Source: DASPKM01 sp035628135 (GTDB lineage: Bacteria; Bacteroidota; Bacteroidia; Chitinophagales; Chitinophagaceae). Taken from it: a stretch of DNA of 64,000 nt. Position 1 is the stretch's first letter; every line of letters starts with the position of its first letter. Where the stretch lies: the NCBI GenBank assembly GCA_035628135.1, contig DASPKM010000013.1:186001-250000 (forward strand), read 5' to 3'. The notes below the pieces were generated by a model. It worked only from the letters and a program-made list of their open reading frames with translations. It had not been told where the DNA came from and ran no database searches. Positions 1 through 9,399 of this stretch are shown in pieces. The position numbers and the translations under genes were made by a program.

Positions 1-581
1 TGTACGAATACGTTCCCAAAAGCACCCAGAAAGAAGCGATGGACTTCCTGAGCAAGCAATTGTTCACCACTCCAACATGGTTGGTAAATAACGACATATT
101 AAGCCGCATCGGGCAGAATGGCGTGAACGTAGTAGGCGCAAGACAGGAAGCAGTGCTGAGCCGGTTGATCAGCAATACCACTTTTGCAAAACTGATACAG
201 GCCGAAGCAGCCCATGGTTCTGGCGCGTATTCACTGCACGAGCTGATGACCGATCTCAGGCAAAGCATCTGGAGCGAGCTGGCCTCAAAGAAACCAATAG
301 ATGTTTACCGCCGCAACCTGCAAAAATCTTTCGTAGAAAGGGTTGGGGCCATTGTGAATCCGGCAGCACCCGCGTCAGGCTCATCATTTGGAGGCATCAC
401 CATCAGCTTCGGCCCGAGCATCGATGCAAAGAAATCCGATATCATTTCCGTACTGAAGGGAACACTGCGGCAACTAAAGGCCGAGATAACAGGGGCCTTG
501 CCTGCCGTTACCGATAGAATGACGAGGTATCACCTGCAGGATGTGAGCGAGCGGATTACGAAAATATTGGACCCGAAATAG
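1..581 (+). CDS. C-terminal end of a large zinc-dependent metalloprotease (5' part outside the window)
   Basis: The frame is open from base 3 and ends at 581; the first ATG at 39 is internal, because the codons before it already read as protein (YEYVPKSTQKEA). The tail carries the pattern LSKQLFTTPTWLVNNDIL followed by about 140 residues. I recognise this as the end of the Bacteroidota zinc-dependent metalloproteases with DUF5117 and DUF4953 domains, which are large exported proteins with an HExxH site further upstream. The catalytic motif is not in the window, so the assignment rests only on the tail. The gene is convergent with the permease gene at 786-2069, and a large hairpin lies between them. 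Confidence 0.65.
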   Translation, partial: YEYVPKSTQKEAMDFLSKQLFTTPTWLVNNDILSRIGQNGVNVVGARQEAVLSRLISNTTFAKLIQAEAAHGSGAYSLHELMTDLRQSIWSELASKKPIDVYRRNLQKSFVERVGAIVNPAAPASGSSFGGITISFGPSIDAKKSDIISVLKGTLRQLKAEITGALPAVTDRMTRYHLQDVSERITKILDPK

Positions 582-596
582 ATCACGGCTAGAAGA

Positions 597-723
597 AGCA
601 CAGATTATTTTTAAGATTAAAGGATTACACAGATTATCGCACCAATAAGTAACGATGCCAATCTGTGTAATCCTTTAATCTTTTATACACTATGTAATAA
701 AACGCAATTATATAATCTGTGCT
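597..723. repeat. Nested long inverted repeat between convergent genes
   Basis: A perfect 23-base inverted repeat (613-635 and 660-682, core GGATTACACAGATT) encloses a 24-base loop. A second perfect 12-base pair (597-608 and 712-723, AGCACAGATTAT) lies outside it. It falls between two convergent genes, so it could stop transcription from both sides. The core GATTACACAGATT recurs at 39378-39390, which suggests a dispersed repeat family rather than a simple terminator. Confidence 0.8.
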
Positions 724-785
724 ATTATATAGCTGTGCTACGCCAATGAATCTGTGATTTTTCTTCCACGTGCGCTGAATAATCC

Positions 786-2069
786 TTATTCGTAGCGCAG
801 TGCTTCGATCGGGTTGAGGCGGCCTGCCTTGAATGCGGGATACAATCCGGCCAGTACGCCGGTAGCAAAACAGATGAGAATGCCCGCTACCACCCATCCC
901 CAGGGAATTACAAAACTGGTTGCCATCAGCAAGCTCACGATATTACCTAGCAGGATGCCCAGCACAATGCCGATGGCGGCTCCCAGCAGGCTGATGATGA
1001 TGGCTTCGTACAAAAACTGCCTGCGCACGCTTTGCTTCTTTCCGCCAATGGCCTTAATAAGACCGATTTCCTTGGTACGCTCGGTTACAGCCACCAGCAT
1101 GATGTTCATCAATCCCACCGCGGCGCCCAACAACGTAATGACGCCGATGACCACTGCGGCAATCGTGATAAAACTCAGGTTGCGCAGCAACATTTCTACG
1201 ATGCTGTCGCTTTTATCTATCAGGAAATTATCTTCTTCGGTAGTATTGAGCCTGCGGATGGGACGCAGCGTTCCCTGGGCTTCGCCGATGGCGCCTTCCA
1301 ATTGCTTAACGTCGGCCACTTTTACCTGGATGGAAAAAGATGCATTGGGATTACTGTTGAAAAAACGGCGCACCGTATTGTACGGCATAAATATCATGTT
1401 GTCCCAACTCATGCCCAGGGTTGACCCCTTTGGCTTCAGCGTGCCTACTACCCTGAATGGAATGCTGTTGATCTTGATGATCTTATCTACCGGTTTGTCG
1501 AGGTTCTCGCCAAAAAGCCTTGCTGCCACATCCTTACCGATCAGGCAAACATTGCGGCCCGATTCCACGTCGAGCTTATTGAGGTTACGGCCCCCGGATA
1601 TGCTGAATCCATTGAGGTCGATGTAATTTTCATCAACTCCATACACGCGTACGGTAGGATTTGTTTTTTTATTGCCAAGACTCGCCACCACGTCGCGCTG
1701 GCCGAATATGTATATTCCTATCTGGGCCGGGTAATGAAAATTATTCTTGAAGGCTTCTGCCTGCATGCGGGTAATGGGTTTGCTAAGGTTGGATTTCTTT
1801 TCTCTAAGTTTTCCCCGCGTGGTCTTTTTTACTTCTGAATTGCCGCCGCCGAACTGCACCCTCATCTCCCTGAAGCGGATGGTAAATCCGTTAGCGCCCA
1901 TGGATGAAAAGCTTTCCGTGAACTTTTGCTTCATGGCTTCGATGGCGGTATTGATGCCTACCAATGCCATAATGCCGAATGCAATGATGGCAACGGTAAT
2001 GCCTGTGCGAATCTTGTTGCTGCGCACCGTACGGTATGCCAAAGAAAGGATGTCGATGATTTTCATCAC
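786..2069 (-). CDS. MacB/FtsX-type ABC transporter permease
   Basis: This 427-residue protein has the usual layout of a MacB-type permease: a cytoplasmic start, one membrane segment at about residues 22-42, a large periplasmic MacB_PCD-type domain up to about 290, and a C-terminal FtsX region with three membrane segments. Typical FtsX wording is visible (VTERTKEIGLIKAIGGKK, then GLYPAFKAGRLNPIEALRYE). Such permeases work with a LolD/MacB-like ATPase and often a periplasmic adaptor in exporting peptides or lipoproteins, but neither partner gene is adjacent. The gene starts 46 bases after nuoN on the same strand and may be read through from the nuo operon. The start could be either of two adjacent ATG codons. 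Confidence 0.85.
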   Translation of the reverse strand: MMKIIDILSLAYRTVRSNKIRTGITVAIIAFGIMALVGINTAIEAMKQKFTESFSSMGANGFTIRFREMRVQFGGGNSEVKKTTRGKLREKKSNLSKPITRMQAEAFKNNFHYPAQIGIYIFGQRDVVASLGNKKTNPTVRVYGVDENYIDLNGFSISGGRNLNKLDVESGRNVCLIGKDVAARLFGENLDKPVDKIIKINSIPFRVVGTLKPKGSTLGMSWDNMIFMPYNTVRRFFNSNPNASFSIQVKVADVKQLEGAIGEAQGTLRPIRRLNTTEEDNFLIDKSDSIVEMLLRNLSFITIAAVVIGVITLLGAAVGLMNIMLVAVTERTKEIGLIKAIGGKKQSVRRQFLYEAIIISLLGAAIGIVLGILLGNIVSLLMATSFVIPWGWVVAGILICFATGVLAGLYPAFKAGRLNPIEALRYE

Positions 2070-2115
2070 TACTAAGGTAAGAAATTAGGCAATTGGGTAT
2101 TTGCCGTCTATCCTG

Positions 2116-3489
2116 TTAAAAATACAGGTTGCTTAACAGCCATTGCGGAAAGATGCCCAGCAGGATGATAACGGCGGCCAGGCCGGTGAGCCAACCCTTG
2201 AAGGATGCGGTGGTTTCCAGCTCCTGGCCTTCGCCATCCTTGAAGTACATGGCTTGTATTACCCTGAAATAATAATACACGCTTACGGCTGCGCACAACA
2301 CCGCAAATATCACCAGCCACAGGTAAGTGCCGGTTTTAACCGCGGCGGCCAGCATGTAATATTTGGCAAAGAAACCGGCGGTGAGCGGTATGCCCGCCAG
2401 CGATAATAGAAAAATGGTATTGACGGCGGCCAGCAAGGGTTGGGATTTTGCCAGCCCATTAAAGCCTTCGAAAGTGTAATCCTTCATTTTAACCAGTATG
2501 GCGAATATGCCGATGGTGGCAAGGCTGTACGCCGCCGCATACAATATCAATCCTTCCTTGGCCAGGTCGTTCATGGCAAACAGTGCAAACATCATGAAGC
2601 CGGCCTGTGCAATGCTGGAATAGGCCAGCATGCGCTTTACGCTTTGCTGGAACACCGCAGTAAGATTGCCGATTAACAGGGTGGCCGCGGTAATAATAGC
2701 TGCCATCAATTGCCATTGGCCCTGTACATTGCCGAAGGCCTTATCGAACAGCCGCACAAAGGCTATGAAAGCCGCGGCCTTTACAACGGTGGCCATGAAA
2801 GAAGTGAATACGGTAGGCGCGCCGTCATACACATCCGGCGTCCAGAAATGGAAAGGAGCGGCGGACACCTTGAACGACATGGAGATCATAAGCAACACAA
2901 TACCCCCTATGAACAGCGGCCCCGGCTGCCCCGCGCTCTGCATGATCACCTCCAGGTTAAACGAGCCTGCCGTGCCATACAGCAACGCAATGCCCATGAG
3001 CATGATGCCCGTTGAAAAAGCGCCCATCAGGAAGTACTTGAGCGAAGCCTCGTTGCTTTTTAAATTGCGCTTATCCGTTCCAGTTAGAATGTACAATGGA
3101 ATTGAAATGATCTCTATGCCCAGGAACAGCATCAGCAGGGTATTGAAGGAAGAAGCCACGGCAATGCCGCATAAAATGAAAAATATCAGTGCAAAATATT
3201 CCGCCAGGTAAATGCCAACGCGCTCCATGTCCTTGCTGCTAAGAAAATAATAGATGAGGGTGCTGCCGAATGCAATGGAATTGAACAACAACGAAAAGCT
3301 GTTGAACGAAAGCATGTCCCTGAGGTTGAAATTGAACAGCCTGTACCCGTACTGCTCGGCTATGTTGGCGGCCAGCAGCACGGCCAGCAAGGTAATGGCC
3401 ACGTACCGCACGGCAGTTTTGTTGGAGGTAAACACCCCCGTAAACATCATCACAACGCCAAAAACCGCCGATAGAACTAATGCATTCAT
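2116..3489 (-). CDS. nuoN: NADH-quinone oxidoreductase subunit N
   Basis: NuoN is one of the three antiporter-like proton-pumping subunits in the membrane arm of complex I. The 457-residue product is hydrophobic throughout, with about 14 membrane segments and the conserved channel lysine in the stretch VFTSFMATVVKAAAFIAFVR. I chose the start at 3489 (MNALVLSAVFG) over an upstream codon at 3543 because the extra residues lie inside nuoM and are not hydrophobic. The ATG then follows the nuoM stop codon after one base, as at the nuoC/D and nuoK/L junctions. It is the last nuo gene. Confidence 0.95.
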   Translation of the reverse strand: MNALVLSAVFGVVMMFTGVFTSNKTAVRYVAITLLAVLLAANIAEQYGYRLFNFNLRDMLSFNSFSLLFNSIAFGSTLIYYFLSSKDMERVGIYLAEYFALIFFILCGIAVASSFNTLLMLFLGIEIISIPLYILTGTDKRNLKSNEASLKYFLMGAFSTGIMLMGIALLYGTAGSFNLEVIMQSAGQPGPLFIGGIVLLMISMSFKVSAAPFHFWTPDVYDGAPTVFTSFMATVVKAAAFIAFVRLFDKAFGNVQGQWQLMAAIITAATLLIGNLTAVFQQSVKRMLAYSSIAQAGFMMFALFAMNDLAKEGLILYAAAYSLATIGIFAILVKMKDYTFEGFNGLAKSQPLLAAVNTIFLLSLAGIPLTAGFFAKYYMLAAAVKTGTYLWLVIFAVLCAAVSVYYYFRVIQAMYFKDGEGQELETTASFKGWLTGLAAVIILLGIFPQWLLSNLYF

Positions 3490-3490
3490 G

Positions 3491-4960
3491 TTATTTTGTA
3501 AACATTTTAGACAGAATGAAGTCGCTGGTGGAACGCGTAACATCCAACAGCAGTGAAGGATACACTCCTATCACCACGATGATGATGACCAGCACCACCA
3601 TCGCCAGCTTTGCATTGAGGCCTATGCCCTGCACGCCTGCAAGCGCCGTTTGGCCGCTGCCGTAAAACACGCGCTGTATCATGTTCAACGTATACCATGC
3701 CGAGAAAATAACGCTCAATCCCGCCACCGCGGCAAATATCCACCCAAACTCCGTGGCCGGCGATGAAAAGATGCCATTGAACATCATGAACTCTCCCACA
3801 AATGCATTGGTTAGCGGTAAGGCTACGTTGGCCAATGCCACTATCACCAACAATATGGCCAGTGACGGCGCCTGTTTGGCAAGCCCGCCCAGTTGCGACA
3901 TTTTGCGCGTACCATAGCGTTGCTCGATCAGGTCGACCACTATCCACAACCCGATGATGTTGATGCCGTGATTGAACATCTGTATCATTACGCCCTGCAT
4001 GCTGCTACTGTTAGTGGCAAAAATGGCAAGGCACATGAGCCCGATGTGCGCAATGGATGAATAGGCCACAAAGCGTTTCAAATCGTCCTGCTTGATCGCT
4101 ATCAGCGATGCATACAAAATGCTGATGATGGCAATGATGGAGATCCTGTCACCATAGATCCAGCTGCCTAGCGGTACCACGGGCACCACCCAGCGAATGA
4201 GCCCGAACACACCCATTTTTACCATGATGCCGCTAAGCACCATTGTCACGGCGGTGGGCGATTGCTCGTACGTGTCGGGCTGCCAGGTATGGAAAGGAAA
4301 GATCGGCATCTTGATGGCAAAGGCAAGGAACAGCAGCCAGAACACCAATTGCTGTTTGTCCTTGTCGAGGTCCAGTGCATAAAAAGCTTCCAGCGCAAAC
4401 GATTGACCCGGGGTTTGCAGGTACAGGTAGATCAATCCCACCAGCATGAGCAGCGAACCCACGAAAGTGTAGATAAAGAATTTGAACGTGACTGCAATGC
4501 GGCGTTCGCCACCCCAGATGGAGCACAGGAAATAAACCGGTATCAGGGCCAGCTCCCAGAAGAAATAGAACAACAAAGCATCCGCCGCAATGAACACACC
4601 CATCAATCCCGCCTGCGACAATAACATGAGCGCATAAAAACTACTGGGATTTTTATAATGGTTCTTATAGGTTGCAATGAATATGATGGGAAAGGCCAGC
4701 GCCGTCAGCAGGCAAAGCATTTGGCTCATGCCATCGGCCTTTAAAGCAAACTTGCTTCCCAGTGCGGGCAGCCATTCAGCCGTGAATTGCAGGGTTCCCG
4801 ATTTATTGAACATGGCAAGGCCTATCAATGAAACCACCAGCGTAACCAGGGAAGACACGATGGCCCAACCCTTTGCATACTTCTCCTCTTTGATAAGAAA
4901 AGCCGCAACGCCGGTAAGCAAGGGGACCAATATGAACAGGACCGGTATCATGTTATTCAA
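3491..4960 (-). CDS. nuoM: NADH-quinone oxidoreductase subunit M
   Basis: NuoM is the middle antiporter-like subunit of the complex I membrane arm. The 489 residues form about 14 membrane helices. The key glutamate of the fifth helix is present in FFWELALIPVYFL, and the channel lysine follows in VLSGIMVKMGVFGLIRW. The conserved HTWQPDTYEQSPT loop is intact. It sits 12 bases after nuoL and is followed after one base by nuoN. A second possible start lies three codons downstream of the chosen ATG. Confidence 0.96.
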   Translation of the reverse strand: MNNMIPVLFILVPLLTGVAAFLIKEEKYAKGWAIVSSLVTLVVSLIGLAMFNKSGTLQFTAEWLPALGSKFALKADGMSQMLCLLTALAFPIIFIATYKNHYKNPSSFYALMLLSQAGLMGVFIAADALLFYFFWELALIPVYFLCSIWGGERRIAVTFKFFIYTFVGSLLMLVGLIYLYLQTPGQSFALEAFYALDLDKDKQQLVFWLLFLAFAIKMPIFPFHTWQPDTYEQSPTAVTMVLSGIMVKMGVFGLIRWVVPVVPLGSWIYGDRISIIAIISILYASLIAIKQDDLKRFVAYSSIAHIGLMCLAIFATNSSSMQGVMIQMFNHGINIIGLWIVVDLIEQRYGTRKMSQLGGLAKQAPSLAILLVIVALANVALPLTNAFVGEFMMFNGIFSSPATEFGWIFAAVAGLSVIFSAWYTLNMIQRVFYGSGQTALAGVQGIGLNAKLAMVVLVIIIVVIGVYPSLLLDVTRSTSDFILSKMFTK

Positions 4961-4972
4961 AAGCTGATAGAT

Positions 4973-6877
4973 TTATTTCCTGATAAAAAACTCGATTATA
5001 AAAAAAATCACCAGGCTCACCACCATCAACAACACGTAAGTACCCACCTGCCCGCTCTGCAATAACCTTAGCTGGCGGCCGCTATATTGCACGGCCCTGC
5101 CTACTCCATTCACCAATGCATCGATGCCAAGCTTTTCGATGACGCTATTGAAAAACCACGCAAGCCATTTAAGCGGCCGTACTATGATGGCATCGTACAA
5201 TTCATCGACATACCATTTGTTTTCCATTGCCCTGCCAATGCCAGCCGGCGCCGTTTCGGAATACCTGTACCTGCGGTACATATTGGCCGCGACAATGCAG
5301 GTAATGCCAATGGCCAGTACAGACACTGCCAATAAAATATATTCGGTGCTATGGTCAACCGTATGCGCAGTTCCATCAGCGCCCTGCATAACGGGCGAAA
5401 GGAAATGATCCAGGTAGTGATGCGTTCCCAATTTTTCGTTGAATATATCGGGCAATCCAACAAAACCGCCCACTACCGATAACACTGCCAGTATCACCAG
5501 TGGAATCGTCATGGCCGCTGGACTTTCATGCACATGATGCTCCTGCTCCGCGGTTCCGCGGAAACTTCCGAGGAAGGTCATGGCATACAGCCTGAACATA
5601 TAAAACGCGGTGAGGAGCGCGCCGCCCAACCCGATCCAATACAATACCGGGTTATGCGCATAGGCTGCTATTAAGATCTCATCTTTTGAAAAGAATCCGG
5701 AGAATGGCGGAATGCCTGCGATGGCCAGGCAGGCCAGCAAGAAAGTGATGTGCGTAATGGGCAGGCGCTTTTTCAATCCACCCATTTTGCGGATATCCTG
5801 CTCATGATGCATGGCATGTATTACCGAGCCCGCACCGAGAAACAGCAGCGCTTTGAAGAAAGCATGGGTCATTACATGAAACACCGCTCCTACATAAGCG
5901 CCAACACCCAGTCCTAAAAACATGTATCCCAATTGGCTGACGGTCGAATACGCCAGCACTTTTTTGATATCGTTTTGCTTAAGCGCAATGGTTGCGGCGA
6001 GTATAGCAGTGGCAAGTCCCGCAATGGCCACGACGTATTGAGAAATGGGCGCAAGCGAATACAATACATTGCTGCGTGCGATCATATACACGCCCGCGGT
6101 AACCATGGTTGCTGCATGAATGAGCGCGGACACCGGCGTAGGGCCAGCCATGGCATCGGGCAACCAGGTGTACAAAGGTATTTGTGCCGATTTCCCCGTT
6201 GCTCCCGCAAACAACAATAGCGTAATGCCTGTAAGTGCAGCAGTGCTGGCCTCGGGTGCTTCGGCAAATACTTCGGTGAAGGTGGCGGAGCCGAACTGTA
6301 AAATCATCCAGAACACCGCAATGAGGAATCCGAGGTCGCCGATGCGGTTCATGATGAATGCCTTCTTAGCAGCATTGTTATAGGCATCGTTGGTGAACCA
6401 GTAACCGATGAGCAGGTAAGAGCAAAGTCCTACTCCCTCCCACCCTATGAACATGATAACGTAGTTGGCGCCCAGCACCAGCAACAGCATGAAGAAAACG
6501 AACAGGTTCAGGTAAGAAAAGTAACGGCCATAGTTGGAAGCATCTTCTTCGTGCATGTAGGCCGTGGAGTACAGGTGTATCAGGAATCCCACGCCGGTAA
6601 TGATCAGCAGGAACAGGGCCGAAAGCTGGTCGACCTGCAGCGCGAATGGAATGCTGATGCTATCGAATTGAATAAAAGGAAAGAGATGAATGGTCTGGGG
6701 TTGAAAACCTTCCTGCCGCACTTCGGAAAATATCAGCAGGCTTACCACGAACGAAGCCAGCACCATGCCGCTGCCCACGATACCGATGAGCGATTTTGAC
6801 ATGGCCCTCCTGCCCAGGCCGTTGAGCAAAAATCCGATGAAAGGGAAAAGTGGAATTAAGTAAACCAGTTTGATCAT
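4973..6877 (-). CDS. nuoL: NADH-quinone oxidoreductase subunit L
   Basis: NuoL is the distal antiporter-like subunit of complex I and carries the long lateral helix that runs along the membrane arm. At 634 residues it is a little longer than the E. coli protein (613). The conserved glutamate is in IGWEGVGLCSYLLIGYW, and the canonical stretch TWLPDAMAGPTPVSALIHAA is intact. The C-terminal 150 residues contain an amphipathic region followed by a last membrane helix (YVLLMVVSLVIFFIIEFF), as expected for the lateral helix and its anchor. The ATG follows the nuoK stop codon after one base. Confidence 0.96.
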   Translation of the reverse strand: MIKLVYLIPLFPFIGFLLNGLGRRAMSKSLIGIVGSGMVLASFVVSLLIFSEVRQEGFQPQTIHLFPFIQFDSISIPFALQVDQLSALFLLIITGVGFLIHLYSTAYMHEEDASNYGRYFSYLNLFVFFMLLLVLGANYVIMFIGWEGVGLCSYLLIGYWFTNDAYNNAAKKAFIMNRIGDLGFLIAVFWMILQFGSATFTEVFAEAPEASTAALTGITLLLFAGATGKSAQIPLYTWLPDAMAGPTPVSALIHAATMVTAGVYMIARSNVLYSLAPISQYVVAIAGLATAILAATIALKQNDIKKVLAYSTVSQLGYMFLGLGVGAYVGAVFHVMTHAFFKALLFLGAGSVIHAMHHEQDIRKMGGLKKRLPITHITFLLACLAIAGIPPFSGFFSKDEILIAAYAHNPVLYWIGLGGALLTAFYMFRLYAMTFLGSFRGTAEQEHHVHESPAAMTIPLVILAVLSVVGGFVGLPDIFNEKLGTHHYLDHFLSPVMQGADGTAHTVDHSTEYILLAVSVLAIGITCIVAANMYRRYRYSETAPAGIGRAMENKWYVDELYDAIIVRPLKWLAWFFNSVIEKLGIDALVNGVGRAVQYSGRQLRLLQSGQVGTYVLLMVVSLVIFFIIEFFIRK

Positions 6878-6878
6878 A

Positions 6879-7211
6879 TCAATGTTTCAGCCTGTTCAAG
6901 AAATTCACGTCTACCGAATGCACATTCCTGTACATCATTACGATAATTGCCAGTCCTACGCTCACTTCTGCGGCGGCCACCACCATTATAAAGAATACAA
7001 ACAGTTGCCCGTCGATACCCGCGGTCGCATTGGTGGCGGCCTGGTTTACGTGGTGCATTTTTGAAAAAGCCACCAGCATCAGGTTCACAGCATTCAGCAT
7101 CAGCTCTATGCACATGAAAATGATGATGGCGTTGCGGCGCGTCAATACTCCCACCACGCCTATGCAAAAGAGCGCAATGGACAGGAATATGTAATAATTT
7201 ATAGGCATCAA
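6879..7211 (-). CDS. nuoK: NADH-quinone oxidoreductase subunit K
   Basis: NuoK is a small three-helix membrane subunit of complex I related to MrpC. The 110-residue product has both functionally important membrane glutamates, in MCIELMLNAVNLMLV and in VVAAAEVSVGLAIIV. It is slightly longer than the usual 100 residues because of an insertion between helices 2 and 3 (about residues 50-66) and a short C-terminal extension. It lies six bases after nuoJ. Two ATG codons are adjacent at the start. Confidence 0.95.
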   Translation of the reverse strand: MMPINYYIFLSIALFCIGVVGVLTRRNAIIIFMCIELMLNAVNLMLVAFSKMHHVNQAATNATAGIDGQLFVFFIMVVAAAEVSVGLAIIVMMYRNVHSVDVNFLNRLKH

Positions 7212-7217
7212 AAAATA

Positions 7218-7718
7218 TTAATCTCCTTTCTTACCAATCACCACGGCTCCCACCATCGCGCTGAGGAACAGTACGCTGCTGATCTCGAACGGTACCACGT
7301 ATTCGTTGAACAATGCCTTGCCCAGGTAACTGATCAAACCGATGTTTCCTTCTTTTGTTTGGGCCAACTGCTGGGCGGTGTCGGCGTCTTTCAGGGCGGC
7401 TATCATCACCAGCAACATGCAGCCTCCGGCTATTACGCCCGCCACTTTAAGCCATTTGTTCTTTTTGGTTTCCGCGTTGTTCAGGTTCATGAGCATGATC
7501 ACGAACAGGAACAATACCATGATGGCGCCGGCGTACACGATAATGTTCACCACCGCCAGGAACTGTGCATTCAATAAAATATAATGGCCTGAAATGGAGA
7601 AGAAGGTCAGTATCAGCCAGAGCACGCTGAACACGGGGTTTTTGCTAATGACCACGTTAATGGCGCTCACTACTGCAAGGGCACTTAAGAACCAGAATAA
7701 AATTTCAGTTACAGTCAT
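7218..7718 (-). CDS. nuoJ: NADH-quinone oxidoreductase subunit J
   Basis: NuoJ is a five-helix membrane subunit at the base of the proton-pumping arm. The 166-residue sequence shows the expected hydrophobic helices and the conserved stretch NIIVYAGAIMVLFLFVIMLM, the helix that changes shape during the cycle. The C-terminal helix ends in GAVVIGKKGD. It is placed between nuoI (27-base gap) and nuoK (six-base gap), the usual order. Confidence 0.95.
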   Translation of the reverse strand: MTVTEILFWFLSALAVVSAINVVISKNPVFSVLWLILTFFSISGHYILLNAQFLAVVNIIVYAGAIMVLFLFVIMLMNLNNAETKKNKWLKVAGVIAGGCMLLVMIAALKDADTAQQLAQTKEGNIGLISYLGKALFNEYVVPFEISSVLFLSAMVGAVVIGKKGD

Positions 7719-7745
7719 GTTTGGTTTTAAGGTAAAAGTGAAGGG

Positions 7746-8288
<543 letters not shown>

Positions 8289-8338
8289 TCTCTTGCCTCA
8301 TCTCAATTTTAAAAGTCCGCAAAAATATTTTTTATAAG

Positions 8339-9394
8339 TTAAAATCTCCAATTATTCTGTTTCAGCAATACCACCAGCGCTGTTATGATCATGTTAGCGA
8401 GGGCCAGCGGTATCATTTTTTTCCATCCGAGGTTCATCAACTGGTCGTAGCGGAAGCGTGGAATGGTCCAGCGCACCCACATGAACAGGAAAATAAAGAA
8501 CGCGATCTTGCCCAGCAATGCCACCGTTCCGAATATGGCCGCCACGTTGGGCGAAAAGTTCGCTTCGTTGATGAATGGAAAATCATATCCGCCAAAGAAC
8601 AACGTTGCCATGACCGCGCTGCTGATGAACATGTTGATATATTCAGCAAACAGGTAAAACCCGAGCTTCATGGACGAATACTCCTGGTGATAGCCGAAGT
8701 TCAATTCATTCTCCGCTTCGGGCAAATCGAACGGCGTGCGGTTGCATTCGGCAAATGCGCACACTATAAAAATGAAGAAGCCCAGCGGCTGGTACACCAC
8801 GTTCCATACGCTATTATATTGCTGCGCGACAATCTCGCTCATTTTCAAAGAACCGGTCAGCATCAGCAATGCGATCAATGACAAGCCCATTGCCAATTCA
8901 TATGATATCATCTGCGATGCGCCCCTGATGGCAGCCAGCAAGGAAAATTTATTGTTCGATGCCCATCCGCCGATCATGATGCCATACACGCCCATGCTCA
9001 CTACGCCGAAAATATACAGTATGCCGATGTTAATATCGGCTATCTGCAGGCTCACTTCCCTTCCAAACACTTCGATGGTGCCTCCCCAGGGAATTACCGC
9101 AGAGGTCATCATGGCCGTGAGCATGGCCAATCCCGGTCCCGCGATGAATAAAAATTTATTCGAAGTATTGGGAATGATCTCTTCCTTGAAAAACAGTTTT
9201 AAACCATCGGCCAGCGGTTGCAATATGCCAAAGGGCCCGGCCCTGTTGGGACCGCGGCGGTCCTGCATAACGGCTGCAATTTTTCGCTCGGCATAGGTTT
9301 CATACATGGCTATCAGCAGCGATACGCCGATGACCACGGAGATCAATATCGTTTTTTCCAATACAAGCGGCCAGTCTACGGCTAGCAACATCAT
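8339..9394 (-). CDS. nuoH: NADH-quinone oxidoreductase subunit H
   Basis: NuoH forms the quinone-binding channel at the junction of the peripheral and membrane arms. The 351 residues contain about eight membrane helices. The conserved loop AERKIAAVMQDRRGPNRAGP, the acidic channel motif CNRTPFDLPEAENELNFGY and the late WVRWTIPRFRYDQLM segment are all present and intact. The start lies five bases after the nuoG stop codon. Confidence 0.97.
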   Translation of the reverse strand: MMLLAVDWPLVLEKTILISVVIGVSLLIAMYETYAERKIAAVMQDRRGPNRAGPFGILQPLADGLKLFFKEEIIPNTSNKFLFIAGPGLAMLTAMMTSAVIPWGGTIEVFGREVSLQIADINIGILYIFGVVSMGVYGIMIGGWASNNKFSLLAAIRGASQMISYELAMGLSLIALLMLTGSLKMSEIVAQQYNSVWNVVYQPLGFFIFIVCAFAECNRTPFDLPEAENELNFGYHQEYSSMKLGFYLFAEYINMFISSAVMATLFFGGYDFPFINEANFSPNVAAIFGTVALLGKIAFFIFLFMWVRWTIPRFRYDQLMNLGWKKMIPLALANMIITALVVLLKQNNWRF

Positions 9395-9399
9395 AAGCG

